NCBI RefSeq assembly: GCF_014529535.1
Contig: NC_050735.1
Location: 8,939,739-9,003,738 of the forward strand
From: Bradysia coprophila
Taxonomy: Eukaryota; Arthropoda; Insecta; Diptera; Sciaridae
Direction: 5' to 3'
DNA length: 64,000 bases
This document shows, in pieces, positions 1 through 12,028 of this stretch (positions within the stretch are counted from its first letter, which is position 1; each line of letters starts with the position of its first letter). Position numbers and translations under genes: made by a program. The notes under the pieces are model-generated. The model was given only the letters and a program-made list of their open reading frames with translations. It was not told the DNA's origin and made no database searches.

Positions 1-197
1 TACTTATGCAAAACATGTTTCCTATGTAATTACATATTGTGCAAGTTAATGAACATTAAATCAGTAAATAATGAAAGATATCCTCCAGGTAAATTGGAAC
101 ATAAAAAAATCATGATGATATGACGGTGTGTTAATTAGATTTAATTAGGTTTAAAAACGCGTAGATTATCGGCGAACAAAACAATATTTTCGGTTCT

Positions 198-504
198 AGC
201 CTCTCGATTCGCAAAGGTAGAAGGCGAAACTACTTCCACACAGTTACTAATAGGCACGATTGAAGTGTAGCCTATTGATCTCGATTTGCAAAGGTTGAAT
301 GCAAAATTACTTCCAGCTCGTTCCTAATAGGCAAGATTGATGTCTAGCCTCTCGATTCTCAAAGGCAGATGGCGAAATTACTTCCAGCCAGCTACTAATT
401 GAAAGCGAAAGGTAGAAGTAAGAGTGCGAAATTACTTACAGCTTACCTAGCTACTAATAGGCAAGATTGAAGTCTAGCCTCTCGATTCCAAAAGGTAGAA
501 GGCC
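198..504. repeat. Degenerate ~71-77 bp tandem repeat
   Basis: Three to four imperfect copies follow each other, each beginning near GCCTCTCGATT and carrying CAAAGG, a GCGAAATTACTTCCA-like core and CTAATAGGCAAGATTGA near its end. Copy starts are near 198, 269, 346 and 477. The third copy is longer because it contains an internal partial duplication. No coding signal was seen. The rest of 1-1709 holds this repeat, the 18-bp array below and AT-rich sequence with no supported gene. Confidence 0.7.
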
Positions 505-661
505 AGTAAAAAACCAGACCATAATCGTTACGTTACGTGTTTTGTATAATAGCGATATTTTGAGCCTAAATTTTTTGGTGTTAGCCCGCGATGCAACCCA
601 AATATCTGCGGGTTTCAATTTTTTTTAGTCGACGTCTTAGCAAAAATTTTAGTCAAGTTCA

Positions 662-824
662 AAGGACCCGAGGGGGGCCGCACTGAATTTGTAACTCTTT
701 TGCAACTCTTTTTCCTCGTGCAACTCTTTTTCCTCGTGCAACTCTTATTCCTCGTGCAACTCTTATTCCTCGTGCAACTCTTTCTCGTGCAACTCTTTTC
801 AGTGCGGTCCCCCTCGAAAGGACC
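662..824. repeat. 18-bp minisatellite inside an inverted repeat
   Basis: Bases 690-799 are a tandem array of an 18-bp unit, CAACTCTTTTTCCTCGTG, with about five to six copies and a shortened last copy. It is flanked by inverted arms: 662-686 (AAGGACCCGAGGGG...CGCACTGA) and 799-824 (TCAGTGCGGTCCCCCTCG...). The array is therefore the loop of a potential hairpin. The minus-strand reading frame through it is repetitive (Ser-Cys-Thr-Arg repeats) and is not taken as a gene. Confidence 0.75.
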
Positions 825-1709
825 AACTAGCTTTTGAAAGTCACATAAATTTTTTTTTGCAAATTTTGGCACAAAAAAAGTTGCACACGACCAGCACAAC
901 CCAGCCCAACCCTGAGAATTACCTAAAATACATTTGGAACCGTTTCGGTTTGTGAAAAATGCGAACACGGTGACATTTTCGCCTCGTGTTCTTCTCTCCT
1001 ACATTTACTTGATGAACAAAAATTCAATGTAGCTTGAACAATGAGGTGTAATATAAAGAAAGACGAAAAAAATCCCATTCATACACCGGTACCATTAAAT
1101 ATTATTGGTTGAGAGAGAGTTTGAATTTTATTATTTTTATTGTTGCATGAATGGGATTCGATAAATTAAAAAAAAGTTATTCGTTTTTAATTGCACAGAG
1201 ATGTGTACCAATTTTCGATTATGATTATAGGTGTGAAGCGAAATATCAAGTTTGTGCGAAGAGGTATTCGGCCGTATGACAAGTTATATAAGTGAAATTC
1301 AGTGACCTGATTTTCCTCATGTGAAAATTTATTATTTTTTTGGTTCACTAAAAAATAATTTTTTGATTGAACGTCTTCACGTTTTATGAGTGACAGGCGT
1401 GTACAACGATTCAATCTGTTACTTCTTTTGTTTCAATCGCTACTTAGTGCTGGAAGTCAGATTTAGATTTAGATTTAGATTATTCATTTATTTATCAAAA
1501 GCTATTAAAATCACATATTTACATAGAACACATATTGAGACAGTACACAAAACTCAAAAATTAACTTTCAGTCAGACCTCCTTTAGTTTAATTACACGTT
1601 TTGCTATGTACAACAGAATGCCACTCAAGGACTACCGTGGTTACCATGTCAAATAAAATCTTATAAAACTCACCACCCATTTGTATTGATTTTCGCCCTT
1701 CCATTACAG

Positions 1710-3510
1710 AACGTCCAATGCGATGCACCGCTCGTCGACTCGGCCGCACTTCCATTAGAACACAGAGGTGCATACGGGCCACCGCCACCGCAATCACCCA
1801 TTTACGGTGTACCTGGCCTGGAGCACACCAGTCACAATGAAATCGCCGACGATTCCTGGCCACTTGGCTCACAGTCGAACGACAGTCCACAGATCAAGCA
1901 CTTGCAGGTTCAATGCGAAAAGACACACATGCGTGTCAATATCGAATTCGATCGACCATTCTACGGAATGATCTTCTCCAAAGGATACTACAGTGACCAG
2001 CATTGTGTACACTTAAAGCCGGGAACTGGACATTTAAGTGCAACTTTCGAGATATTCCTAAATAGTTGTGGAATGAGTAGTTCAGCCAATCATAATGCCC
2101 AACAGTATGGTGCGCCAACTCCATCGGGTAGTTATGTGGAAAATACGATTATTATCCAATACGATCCGTACGTTCAGGAAGTGTGGGATCAGGTAATTTC
2201 TGCAAATTTGATTTACGATAAGTGAATTTCTACATTCAATTTTCCTACTTTTACAGGCTCGCAAGCTTCGATGCACATGGTACGATTTCTACGAAAAGGC
2301 CGTAACATTCAGACCATTCCAAGTCGATATGTTGCATGCTGTTACGGCTAACTTCTTAGGTGATAACCTACAATGTTGGATGCAAATTCAAGTTGGAAAA
2401 GGACCGTGGGCTTCAGAAGTATCTGGAATAGTGAAAATTGGCCAGACAATGACCATGGTTTTGGCAATCAAGGACGACGAAAACAAATTCGATATGTTGG
2501 TCAGGAACTGTGTCGCTCATGATGGCAAACGTGCTCCAATACAATTAGTAGATCAGCATGGTTGCGTTGTGCGACCGAAGATTATGAGCAAATTCCAAAA
2601 GATCAAGAACTTCGGACCCTCGGCGTCTGTAGTTTCATTCGCTTATTTCCAAGCCTTCAAATTCCCTGATTCGATGAACGTTCACTTCCAATGTGTCATT
2701 CAAGTCTGTCGATATAACTGTCCCGAGCCGAAGTGTGGACATGGTCCTAGCATTGGTGGCGAATACAGTTTACCGGGATTAGCTGGTCCTTCAGGAGAAT
2801 ATGGTCCACCAATATTGCCAGAATACGGTCCACCAGCTGCTTATCCAGATCCACGACATCCCGCTGATGCTTCCGGTGCTTTCTCTGAAAATCAACCAGA
2901 TGTTGTACCAGCTCCACAAGCACAAACATCACAAGGAACATCGGAAAACAGCAATAACGGAGCGGCAAGCTCGCCAGCTCCACAGTCAAATAACAACGAC
3001 GATGACATTAATTTACCGCCACCACCACCACCAGGACGTTCCGGCTACAGCACAGTGACAAAGCGAAAAGACGATTTGGGCGATGGAGGCAATTTAGCCA
3101 TGTTGGGTGGACGTCCTCGATCTGTTGAAGGCTTGGACGATTTGAGAGGCGTGCGTAGACGACGCGAAACAATGGAATTGGTAATCACACCGCGCATCTA
3201 CAAGCGTGAAGCCCAAGAAATGACTGATGTCAATACTAGTCGAATTATCCAAGTAGTTGCGCCAGGCGATGTAAATTTTGCGCTCAATAATGCCGCCAGC
3301 AACGAAACCGTTGTCATCCAGTCGGCCAGATCGGTTGATTCGGAGACAATATGTATGTCGGTTCCTAGTTTCGTTGGTGGATTGGTGATGCTGTTGTTGG
3401 TGTTGGCTGTTGCATCGTTGGTAGCCGCATTTTTGTTCGTTCGAGTGAGACATTTCGACCGGAAAGGAGTCTCGAACGGATTCATGTCCGAATTCGTCAA
3501 AGTCAATTGA
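1710..3510 (+). CDS. dyl: ZP-domain transmembrane cuticle protein, dusky-like type (5' partial)
   Basis: Two exons, 1710-2192 and 2257-3510, joined in phase across a 64-nt GT-AG intron, encode the last 578 residues. The acceptor TTACAG at 1704-1709 shows that upstream coding exons, including any signal peptide, lie outside the window. In order: a Gly/Pro/Tyr-rich N-terminal stretch, a cysteine-rich zona pellucida domain at about residues 66-320 (ends CRYNCPEPKCG), a second YGPP-rich low-complexity stretch, a dibasic RRRR furin-like site near 459 and one transmembrane helix near 529-556 with a short basic tail. Dusky-family proteins sit in the apical epidermal membrane and shape chitin-bearing extracellular matrix. 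The near-invariant ZP core and the C-terminus GFMSEFVKVN point me to dusky-like, but this assignment is from memory; dusky or miniature are the alternatives. A possible poly(A) signal AATAAA lies at 3655-3660. Confidence 0.82.
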
Positions 3511-5000
3511 AGAGAGGGAGAGAAAGACGAGCTGTAGATTTTCAAATTCCTAACTTTTAAACATTTTTTTGTTCTTGTTTATTTTAAGTCTTTTGCGGTG
3601 GTAAATGTTGTAGTTGTTCGTAGGGAACGAATTTCTGAATTGTGTCTTTATGTGAATAAACAGGCCGATGGCGGGGAGGAACTTAAATCATACTTGGAAC
3701 CGACGGTGACGATAACGAAAAAATTTATTTAATTTTAAGTTTAGTTTTAGGGGGAATGGACGGACCAATCGAAACAAACTAGATCGATTCTCGTGACGAC
3801 ACACTGATTTAATGGGGGGAAAACAAAACGGAAAATGCCGAAGATTGGAACGGATCAAATCTTTTTGTAGATTTCTCAGGGAATGATGGAAATATTTTGT
3901 TTTACAATTGTTACCTGTTCTAGCGTATTACAGCAATATTAAGGTGTGGTTCAAGAATGAACACTCTGTTTCCATCATCTATTTTTTGTTTGGCTAAAGG
4001 ACTATTATAGGGACACACACGGCGATAATGTATTCGAGTCACAATCCAGAAATTCGATAGAGAATTTGGTATTTTCTTTGTTCAATGTAAAAAAAATCAA
4101 ATTTAAAAAGAAAACGGTTAGATCAAATCAATCAATTGACCGGAACAAAAAAAGGAGTCTCACTTGAACATATGAAGATAATTATTTAAGTCAAATTGCC
4201 ACAACGATTACAATGTCTACCGCCAACTATATCATCCAGTTTTTTCATCTCACATCATCCTAGGCTAGTTTTTTTGCTTTTAATTTATTTTATTTATATT
4301 TTTCTCCTCATCTTACCTGTTATTTTAACCAAGATTAGCGATCCTACAACTAAAATGCGCACACAATCAACACACTCATTATATCCCCACATTTGTATAC
4401 CTCACCTTAAATGAGAAAAATTCACTTGATTGAATTAAAATCAATGTTCCAACGATGAATCTCTTGCTATATTTATTTATTGCTTTACTAATTTGACGAA
4501 TAAAAATGAACGAAGAAGGGAAGAAAAAATTGCGAAGAAAATTTTCGACTTAATTTTTTTTTGTTAAAGGAAACCTCCATTGCTTGGAAGGTTTCCTTCT
4601 TTGGGGGTGATTTTTCTTAGATTTTTCTTTTTGAAATTGTAAACGAATATTTCGCATAACGTAAAATTGTTTAAATAAAACAAACAAAGAAAAAATAGAA
4701 CGAGCAGCAAGTTTAAAATTGATTCTATGTTTTTAGAAAAAATGGAATAGGAAAAACGAATTTCTAATCGAATCTTTTCCGTTTGTTTTGTTAATAATAT
4801 CCCCATAAACGCAAATTTAATTAATTTTTTTTTTGGCTCATAAATTTGTATTTCAGTTTAAAAAATTTTGTAAATATATTTTTATAGTAATTAACTTTGC
4901 CTGCGATTATTGTATACTGAAAGAAAAATGTGTAATAATAAAACGATGAAAATTATAAATTGTTTGAAAAATAAAAATTTAAAAAGAAAAATAAATTCCG
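3511..5000 (+). other. Probable 3' UTR of the ZP gene, then AT-rich spacer
   Basis: AT-rich sequence without a credible reading frame follows the stop codon. Several AATAAA motifs occur (3655 and others downstream toward 4980), so the 3' end cannot be fixed. From 5000 to 5850 I see no gene or clear repeat. Confidence 0.4.
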
Positions 5001-5853
5001 AAGAATAAATTTACTTATGAGGAGAACTCGCTCCGCTCTGGCTGCAAATTTCGATCTTCCTTTTCTTGTTGTTCAATTGTACAAGTCTCCTGTATCGATG
5101 GTACATTTAGAAGAACTCTATAGATCATTTTCATGACCTTGTAAACGTTAGACACGATCCCAACTGTCAGACATGTCGAAAAATATCGAATGAATTGAAC
5201 GAACGATTTTCATATAAGTATCAGTAAATTGAACGCAGTTAACGTCAATTCATTGAGGTTAAGGACTACTTGACGAAAAATTAAGTGGGGTTACGTTGAC
5301 AAGTACCGCATAATAAAAATGATCTATAGACTGTTTGCCACCGACTGATGAGTAGCAGTTCTTAGAGCTCCTAAATAGCGAAACAGGTTATCTCTGCTTA
5401 GAACTTGATTTCATCAAGATCACCTTCTCCTTAACGGAGTCCCATGTATGTATAGGCTCCAGCGAGAGTTGTTGTTTGTGACGCTTGTCTGAAGCTACAT
5501 GTTATATTATACTTAAATGGTCCGCTGCCAATCTGCAACGAGTAAAAAACTGAGTGAATTTTGTGCACTCCCTGACTGAGGTGAACACATGAATGAAAAG
5601 ATGAAAAAAAAAATTGCAAACAACTCAACGGGAAAAGTGATAAATTTGAGCGAATTCGACTGCTCAGGTGAACACTCAACAAAAAGTACTCCGTGAGAGA
5701 GCAAACTGTCAAATAAATAAAGAAAAAATTGAAAAAATTCGAACTTTTTTGGTAAGAGGAAACTAAGCACCGGTGAATAAGTCAAGCATTATTAACTCGA
5801 GTGTGTATTACACAAAAAGAGTGTATGTGTAATATACAAGAGAGTATTATGCG

Positions 5854-6117
5854 CAAGGTTCTGAAAGAACAGGTTAAGACACATCTGAGTTGATCACGAA
5901 GGCGGTGACACACAAATTTTGACAAATAGATGCTATTTATTGAACATACTCATTACAGATTGTTTGAAATGTCAACCTGATAAAAACTTTTTGTTTCTCT
6001 TCAAGTTGACATTTCAAACAATCTGTAATGAGTATGTTCAATAAATAGCATCTATTTGTCAAAATTTGTGTGTCAGCCGCCCTCGTGGGTGTCTTAACCT
6101 GTTCTTTCAGAACCTTG
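5854..6117. mobile_element. hAT-type MITE, near-perfect hairpin, with 8-bp target duplication
   Basis: The element runs from CAAGGTTCTGAAAG to CTTTCAGAACCTTG. Left and right halves are inverted copies over almost the whole 264 bp; the unpaired centre is only a few tens of bases near 5985-6000. It is flanked by ATTATGCG at 5846-5853 and 6118-6125. An 8-bp duplication and ends of the form CAAGG (YARNG) are the hallmarks of the hAT superfamily. No transposase is encoded. Related copies occur at 12.8, 13.0-14.2, 47.8-49.0 and 57.8 kb. Confidence 0.88.
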
Positions 6118-7384
6118 ATTATGCGTGCCACTGGTAACATATTAGTACATTATGATACCGGTGAATATTGCCAGCGTTATACACTTGTGAACAAAACACG
6201 AGTGCAACGAGTGTCCGTGTAATATACAAGAATATAGGTTTCTTCCATCGTACGGTAAAAACGAATTTTGACAGGCCGAAAACAACCGATTGTCATCCAC
6301 AGAATCAAACAAAAACGCAACTTAGGCAAATTCGTTCGTTAAAACTTCAAAGTGAGGTTGGTGTTGGCTTCTCTGTGGATGACGATTGACATTTTTATAC
6401 GGCCTTGGAAGAAACCTCTGGTATACAATGTTTTATTGTTTTGGCGGAAACGACCAACTTATCGACATAATAATGGAGAACTCTTCGTCTCTTTTGAGAG
6501 AAATTCAACAATTCTTCACCTGAATTGTCGATTCTCATATTTAGAGATAAACGCTACCTCCTATATTTGAGTGGACAAAAAAATCGAGTGCAGATATGAA
6601 ATAGTAATTTGTTTACCTAGGTAAGAAAATAGTAAATTTCAAAATGAGCGAGGTGTGTGGCCAAAAAAGAAGGGACGTAAATTCGCTCGTGCTAGAATTT
6701 TATATTTCTCTCAGTGGTGCACCACTGGTGAACACAACGTTTTTCATATATGTGAGAGTGGTGAGAGGTGTGATCTTCCATTTTTCGCCACCAAATATAA
6801 AACATCAATTCACTAAACGAAAGTGACAATTCAAGTGAGAAAAGTTCTATTTTCCGAGCTATTTCCTTTCCACTGGAGACCTACTTTTGTCAATGAGAAA
6901 TTCTCAGTAGAAATGTCATTCGACCAATCGCCAACCATCAATAGGACATTCGTTATTTTTAACATTACGCTCGATCAGAAGATCATATGAGTAAGTGTTC
7001 TGGTATGTAGTGTGCTTGTGGACATGTAATTGCACGAAATTTTCTCATTGCCATTGAGGTAAGTCACTTCGCACATATAAAAAAATCATTCTCGAAGGTA
7101 TGACAATTATGACAAGAGAACTGAAATTGAATCTCAGTGATGGATAGGGCTAAGATGGGATCCGTACTTTTTTTTATAGATTTATTGAAAATATGTTAAG
7201 ACTTGCTCCTTGGCCATTCAATTGGTTCGGTATAATAAATTGCTCAGAGAAAGTTATTAAAATATTTTTTTAAATCAAGAAAAGTTACAGATCCCACTAT
7301 GTACCGCTAATTTTGCAATTGCACTATAGAGTCTGCCCTCACAATAATCAGATCATCCTCTACAATAACTTGAGGGTTTTTTCC

Positions 7385-7662
7385 GGGATATTATATTCGA
7401 CAGAGAAATTAATTTAAAACTACCGATAAAAAATAATAAATGACCGATAAACACGGTACCGATGAAAAACAATAAAGTACTGATAGCGAAATTCCCAAGT
7501 ACCGATAAAAATATTCAAAACTACCGATAAATTTTTACCGATAAAAAGTACTAAACTGGTCGTTTTATCATTCATTTATCATTTTCTATCGGTAGTTTAT
7601 TACTTTCTATCGGTAGTTCATTACTTTCTACCGATCATTCATTATTTTTTATCGTTCATAGT
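7385..7662. repeat. Palindromic repeat built from ACCGATAAA motifs
   Basis: The left half (about 7421-7555) carries scattered direct copies of ACCGATAAA; the right half (about 7560-7660) carries the inverted form (TTTATCGGTAGT and variants). The whole can fold into a long imperfect hairpin. No reading frame or target duplication was identified. Confidence 0.6.
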
Positions 7663-8126
7663 TCAAATTTTTAGTGTTTAGGATTTTTTAGATAATGCGA
7701 AAAATATAAAAATTAAAATATAAAAAAACTAGAAAAGTAATAATATAGAAATGAAAAACACAAAAAAAAATCAATTTATGAATGTCGTAATGGCGTGGTG
7801 AGGCTCCGGTCTATAATTCAAAATCATCAAAACAACAAAGAATAAACCAATCAAACGCAATGTAGACGGTGCTGGTTCAATTTGCTACAAATTTGCTGCT
7901 GGTGAAGCTCAAGTAGTAAAGAAAAAAGCGAAAAAGGCTCTATTGGTTCATTAGAACTCTCACTTTTAATTAACTTGCAGGTAATCACTCAGCAGGTAAA
8001 ATTAGTCAGGTAATCACACACAGATAATTTTAATCGGTAATAACTAATTAACATCAGAAATAAACATTTCCATTATAATACATAGCACGGAAACGGTGTT
8101 ACTACTGTTCGAATTATAAAGATAAA

Positions 8127-8363
8127 GAATAGACACAGCGATTAAAAAATTTCGGCGGGCCGACCTAGCAACAGCTGGTTTTGTATCAGCTGGTGAACAT
8201 TGTAACGATGGTTGACTTTGTGTTTACCTTCTGTTCCCTTTAAATGCATGTATGTGACGGGTAACGTTATCCATGCAGATCGTACTAACAATGAAATAGA
8301 CACCAGCTGATACAAAACCAGCTGTTGCCAGATCGGCAAATCGAAATTATTTAATCGCTGTAT
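8127..8363. mobile_element. Palindromic element with ~60-bp inverted arms (MITE-like)
   Basis: Arms run from CAGCGATTAAA at 8127 through CAACAGCTGGTTTTGTATCA (8168-8187) and, inverted, from TGATACAAAACCAGCTGTTG to TTTAATCGCTG ending near 8363. The middle (8190-8300) is unrelated. I saw no clear target duplication, so the superfamily is not assigned. The remaining spacer 8364-9368 shows no gene. Confidence 0.65.
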
Positions 8364-9368
8364 GACAGACATAAAAAACAATTTTTTAAAGAAACTTCTA
8401 TAAACTTAGAGAGAAAACTTAGACATTACCTGCAAGTAGTTACAGTTGATTTTACTATAAATACACCTGAAGTTCAGGTCCTGAACCGGGTCTGGAAAAA
8501 ATCAGTTTTTCAAGTTCAGTTTCACGGCAGGTCAAACCCTGACACCGTGTCATGCTTTCTTGGACGGAACTAACCCAACGAATCCTAAGGAACAGGATCT
8601 ATGATCGGTAAAATGTTTTTGCGAATTTTCTCGAATTTTCACGGTTTTCTCAATTTTTGTGGCTTGCAAAAATCTTTGAAAATCGCGACTCAATTATAAA
8701 AATCTGCTAAGGACTCGAAGTGACCATTCGCCAGTGCGTGCGAATAGCCACTGATTCGTTGACCATTCGTCCGTGCTGCGGAAGCGGTATTACTAGCCAT
8801 CACACATCGTATAAGATTTCTAAATTTTAATTGGTGTCAAATGAAGAATGACATCACAAAATTGTTGAACGACAGGCCCAGTCAAGTTGAATATCCGAAA
8901 ATTTGACTCATCAGGCAGTACTTTCATTATTTGGTTTTTCGATTTCATTTTTAATTACACATTATGTTTCAAACCGTGACCTTATGAGGCGCTAAAAGTG
9001 CCGTAGAACACCACCGGTTTGGACTATTTTTTACAACTGAACTCTTTTCATATCGAATCTTATGTTCCCTTCAATGATTCAAGTCCTGGTGAAAACTTAA
9101 AAAAAAACCGACAAACGAGCCAAATTAACAAAATCAGTAAATATATTTCGCTCAATTGAATGTAAACTGTTTAAGTATAAGTAGCATTTGATTCAGTGGC
9201 TAAAATTCACCTAGGCAATTTATTTAATTAAAAAAGAAAAGTTCTGAACCGAACCATAAACAATATTTTGAACACCTGTGTTTGTCACGTCTCATAGACA
9301 CCAACTCAAAAATTGCTTCAATTCGATTCAATTCCGTTAACATCCCTGCAAGCATACATCTCGCATCG

Positions 9369-9996
9369 TTAACTACGCGCATCGTTAATCGTTGCCGGAA
9401 CCTTAACTTCTAATCCGTCCAGCTCCTTCGTTAGCGTTATTTGACATCCCAATCGCGATGTGTCCGTTAAATCATATGCCAAATCGAGCATATCCAATTC
9501 TTCGTCGCCAGCCTTCTCCGGCAGTCGATCGAAATCTTCTTGTTTGAGAATCAAATGGCATGTTGAGCATGTCAGTGTACCCTCGCATGCACCGAATCCT
9601 TCCAGATCGATGTTGTTGTTTACGACCACGTCCAGCAAATGATCGCCGATTTTTCCTTTAGTTGTAATTCGTTCGCCATTCGCTCGGATGAATGTGACCG
9701 TGACTCTGTGGGATTAACATGAATTGACAAAATTAAATAATTTTTTTTAGATAAACGAACAGTATAACATATTGTTGTTGTTGTGGTTCGCTAGTGATTT
9801 CTAAAATTTTGTGTTCAAATTTCAAGGGTAAATTTAATGATTATGTTACTCACTCCTCTTTCTGCTGTTTCGGCACTGCTACTGATATGAATTTCGTGTG
9901 ATTTATTCTCGTTACACTGCAATCGGTCCTAAGTAGACCAGGTACGAGAGGCTTTCTTAGCAGGTATTTTGACGACGTTACAACTTTCCGAAACAT
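9369..9996 (-). CDS. Fdx1: Mitochondrial [2Fe-2S] ferredoxin 1 (adrenodoxin type)
   Basis: Two exons on the minus strand, 9996-9854 and 9705-9369, joined across a 148-nt intron (donor GTGAGT, acceptor CCACAG), encode 159 residues. The start at 9996 gives a basic, hydroxyl-rich N-terminus of about 45 residues typical of a mitochondrial targeting peptide; an in-frame ATG at 10086 is less suitable. The iron-sulfur ligands are Cys88, Cys94, Cys97 and Cys135 ([10 protein letters not shown] and LGCQ). The segment GFGACEGTL and the motif [18 protein letters not shown] match animal FDX1 better than FDX2, and the C-terminus NDAR is also FDX1-like. Such ferredoxins pass electrons from ferredoxin reductase to mitochondrial P450s (ecdysteroid synthesis in insects) and may contribute to Fe-S or heme pathways. 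It is divergent from the NEPRO gene, 395 bp away. Confidence 0.93.
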
Positions 9997-10391
9997 AATT
10001 TCAGTTTGAAATTCCACTGAATTCACAAAACTTTCATTTGTCACTGTGTCGATATTGGCAATGAATTGCGTAAATGTTTGACTCACACCAACTGTATTTT
10101 ATCGTGCGAGATAAGGGCCTGGTAATCGCAAAAATCTTCAATGATTATAAAACAAAAATTAGAAATCGACTATTTGTTGAACATTACTGACACACTGCTG
10201 GTGACATAACGCTACTATCAAAAAACGAGGCAAGTTTGTACTAGATTATGCTCAATTTGTATGAGAATTTTCACATCTGTCAAAACTGTCAAACAAATCA
10301 TGACATGTGGATGTTGAATATTGTAAACAAGAGAGCAACAGTTGATCAATTTTGACTAATTCAATGAAAATAACTAGTTTTCGAGTAAAAA
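9997..10391. promoter_or_regulatory. Shared divergent promoter region, Fdx1 / NEPRO
   Basis: Only 395 bp separate the two divergent start codons, so both 5' UTRs and core promoters must lie here unless there are unseen upstream exons. I see no convincing TATA box. Direction of regulation is inferred from layout only. Confidence 0.45.
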
Positions 10392-12028
10392 ATGGCGTTA
10401 TTATGGAATGATAGGAGTGTGGTCGGTCCCCCCATATACACAAAGCAGCATGATCCTTTTAATTTAAGTAAGTACGCGAGAAGGTTATCAGTTCCCTTGA
10501 CAAAGAAAACAAAATTCGTTCCGTGAGCTAATGCTTAGTTTCCACTTACCTCCATGTGAGAGACAAAATTGAATTTTTTCAATTTTTTCTTGGTTCTTTT
10601 GACAGTTTGCGGAGTACTTTTTGTTGAGTGGAATGGACACTGAAGTCTAAATCTACCCTAGTATAACACTGTTCCATTCGAAAGTGCCCTTATTGGCTGG
10701 ATTTTTTACGTTGCGTTTTGCCAATGGTCTAAATGCAACGACAGACGAAAGAGCCCTTATTGGCTGGAGTTTTTGAATTGCGATTGTGCAACAATAGAAC
10801 TCACCCACAGTGGAAAGAAAAGTCCATAGACTAATAGCCTTGCACTGTGGGTCTATTTTATTGTTGCATTTAGACCGTTGACAAAACGCAACGTAAAAAA
10901 TCCAGCCAATAAGGACCCATTCAATCGTCGAATGACACCATCTCACCAAAACCAATCTCTCTTTCAGATCTCTCCGCACTGCGACAACTCTTCGAGTCCA
11001 TGGTCACGACATACACAACTACCACATTCGATGAAACAGCAGCGCTCACATCTCGATTGATAGCCCGTCGCGTCAATTCATTCCGTTCTCAGGCTGGATT
11101 TAAAGCTCTGCGCAAGACCAATATCGCACTATGTCGCTTAAAGGACATCAACATTGTGGGCGTAGTGGAGAATTTCTTGGGAACATTACCCGACTACATT
11201 GTCGATGGAGCCATGCTCAGTTTGCCCACCTATGAAAACTTCCAATTCGTTATGCTGCGTCTACAGAGCCTATCGAAGTTACTTCTACGCATTGCTGTTT
11301 GTGCTAGGGAATCGTCCGCACTCTTCCGGGACATGATTCAGCGAAATTTTTTCATCGAGATCAGTGCACTGTACATAGCTCTGCTGGCTCAGATTTGGGA
11401 TGTGGCGAAACGCTTGTCGATCAAAACGAGAGATTTTTACAACTCGCTGTATCCATACCGCAAATACTTTCCATTGAAATCAAAAAGCACAATGGACGGG
11501 ACAACGGTCGTCCTGTCCAACAAATTAGAATCTTTTCTGACCTCCGAGTGGACGAATGAGTTTTTCAATCAATCGCTCGATCACAGTCAGTTCGGGAAAC
11601 GTGAGAAAGATCTGGGAATCGATTTTGGTGATTTTGACGATGATGGTGAAAGTATTTTAACTTTACGCGAAGACAAAACCAAAGCAACGCTAGTCATTGA
11701 ACTGAAGAAAGTTATCCCTGAAGGCCAAGACGTTCAAATAGTTGAAACGAAGAACGAGCCCACCCGAAGTGATTTCGGTGTTGCAATTAGTAGAGACACG
11801 CTGGAAGAAGTTGTGAACGTCGATCAAATCGTGAGAACCGAGGAAATCTCGAAGCTCATCAACGAAGAGCAGTCGCTTCGAGACAAAAAGCGTAGCAAAC
11901 GAACAAGACATTTGAATGACAGTCAATGGAAGGATGTTAAAGCGAAAGTTCGGAACATTTTGGTGACTAGCCATGGGAAAATGTGCATTAAGAAATTCAA
12001 AAGCTTATGGAAGTCTGTCAGTAAATGA
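10392..12028 (+). CDS. NEPRO-family nucleolar protein (nucleolus and neural progenitor protein)
   Basis: Exon 1 (10392-10467) encodes MALLWNDRSVVG and ends at a GTAAGT donor; exon 2 (10968-12028) starts after CTCTCTTTCAG and is in phase, giving 378 residues. The first about 200 residues resemble the conserved N-terminal domain of NEPRO: a helix-rich block with LRKTNIALCRLKDINIVG, then LLLRIAVCARESSALF and IALLAQIWDVAKR. The C-terminal half is acidic, followed by a Lys/Arg-rich tail (RDKKRSKRTR) suited to nucleolar targeting and a conserved final helix. In vertebrates NEPRO is nucleolar and linked to pre-rRNA processing and neural progenitor maintenance; the insect role is inferred. The intron holds an inverted-repeat element. 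Confidence 0.82.
10675..10926. mobile_element. Nested inverted-repeat element in NEPRO intron 1
   Basis: Left arm at about 10687-10740 (CCTTATTGGCTGGATTTTTT then ACGTTGCGTTTTGCC) is the inverse of 10862-10917. A second, shorter inverted pair sits inside: CTTATTGGCTGGAG at 10754 and the pair around 10790 and 10850 (CAACAATAGA...CCCACAGTG). It occupies half of the 500-nt intron and ends about 40 nt before the splice acceptor. Sequence similar to the inner part recurs near 31980-32040. Confidence 0.65.

Noticed and set aside
615-968. Minus-strand frame with Ser-Cys-Thr-Arg repeats
   Set aside because: It is the translation of the 18-bp minisatellite; no conserved domain outside the repeat.
9997-10086. 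Upstream ATG at 10086 as the ferredoxin start
   Set aside because: The extra 30 residues are acidic/polar and unlike a mitochondrial targeting peptide; the ATG at 9996 gives the expected presequence.
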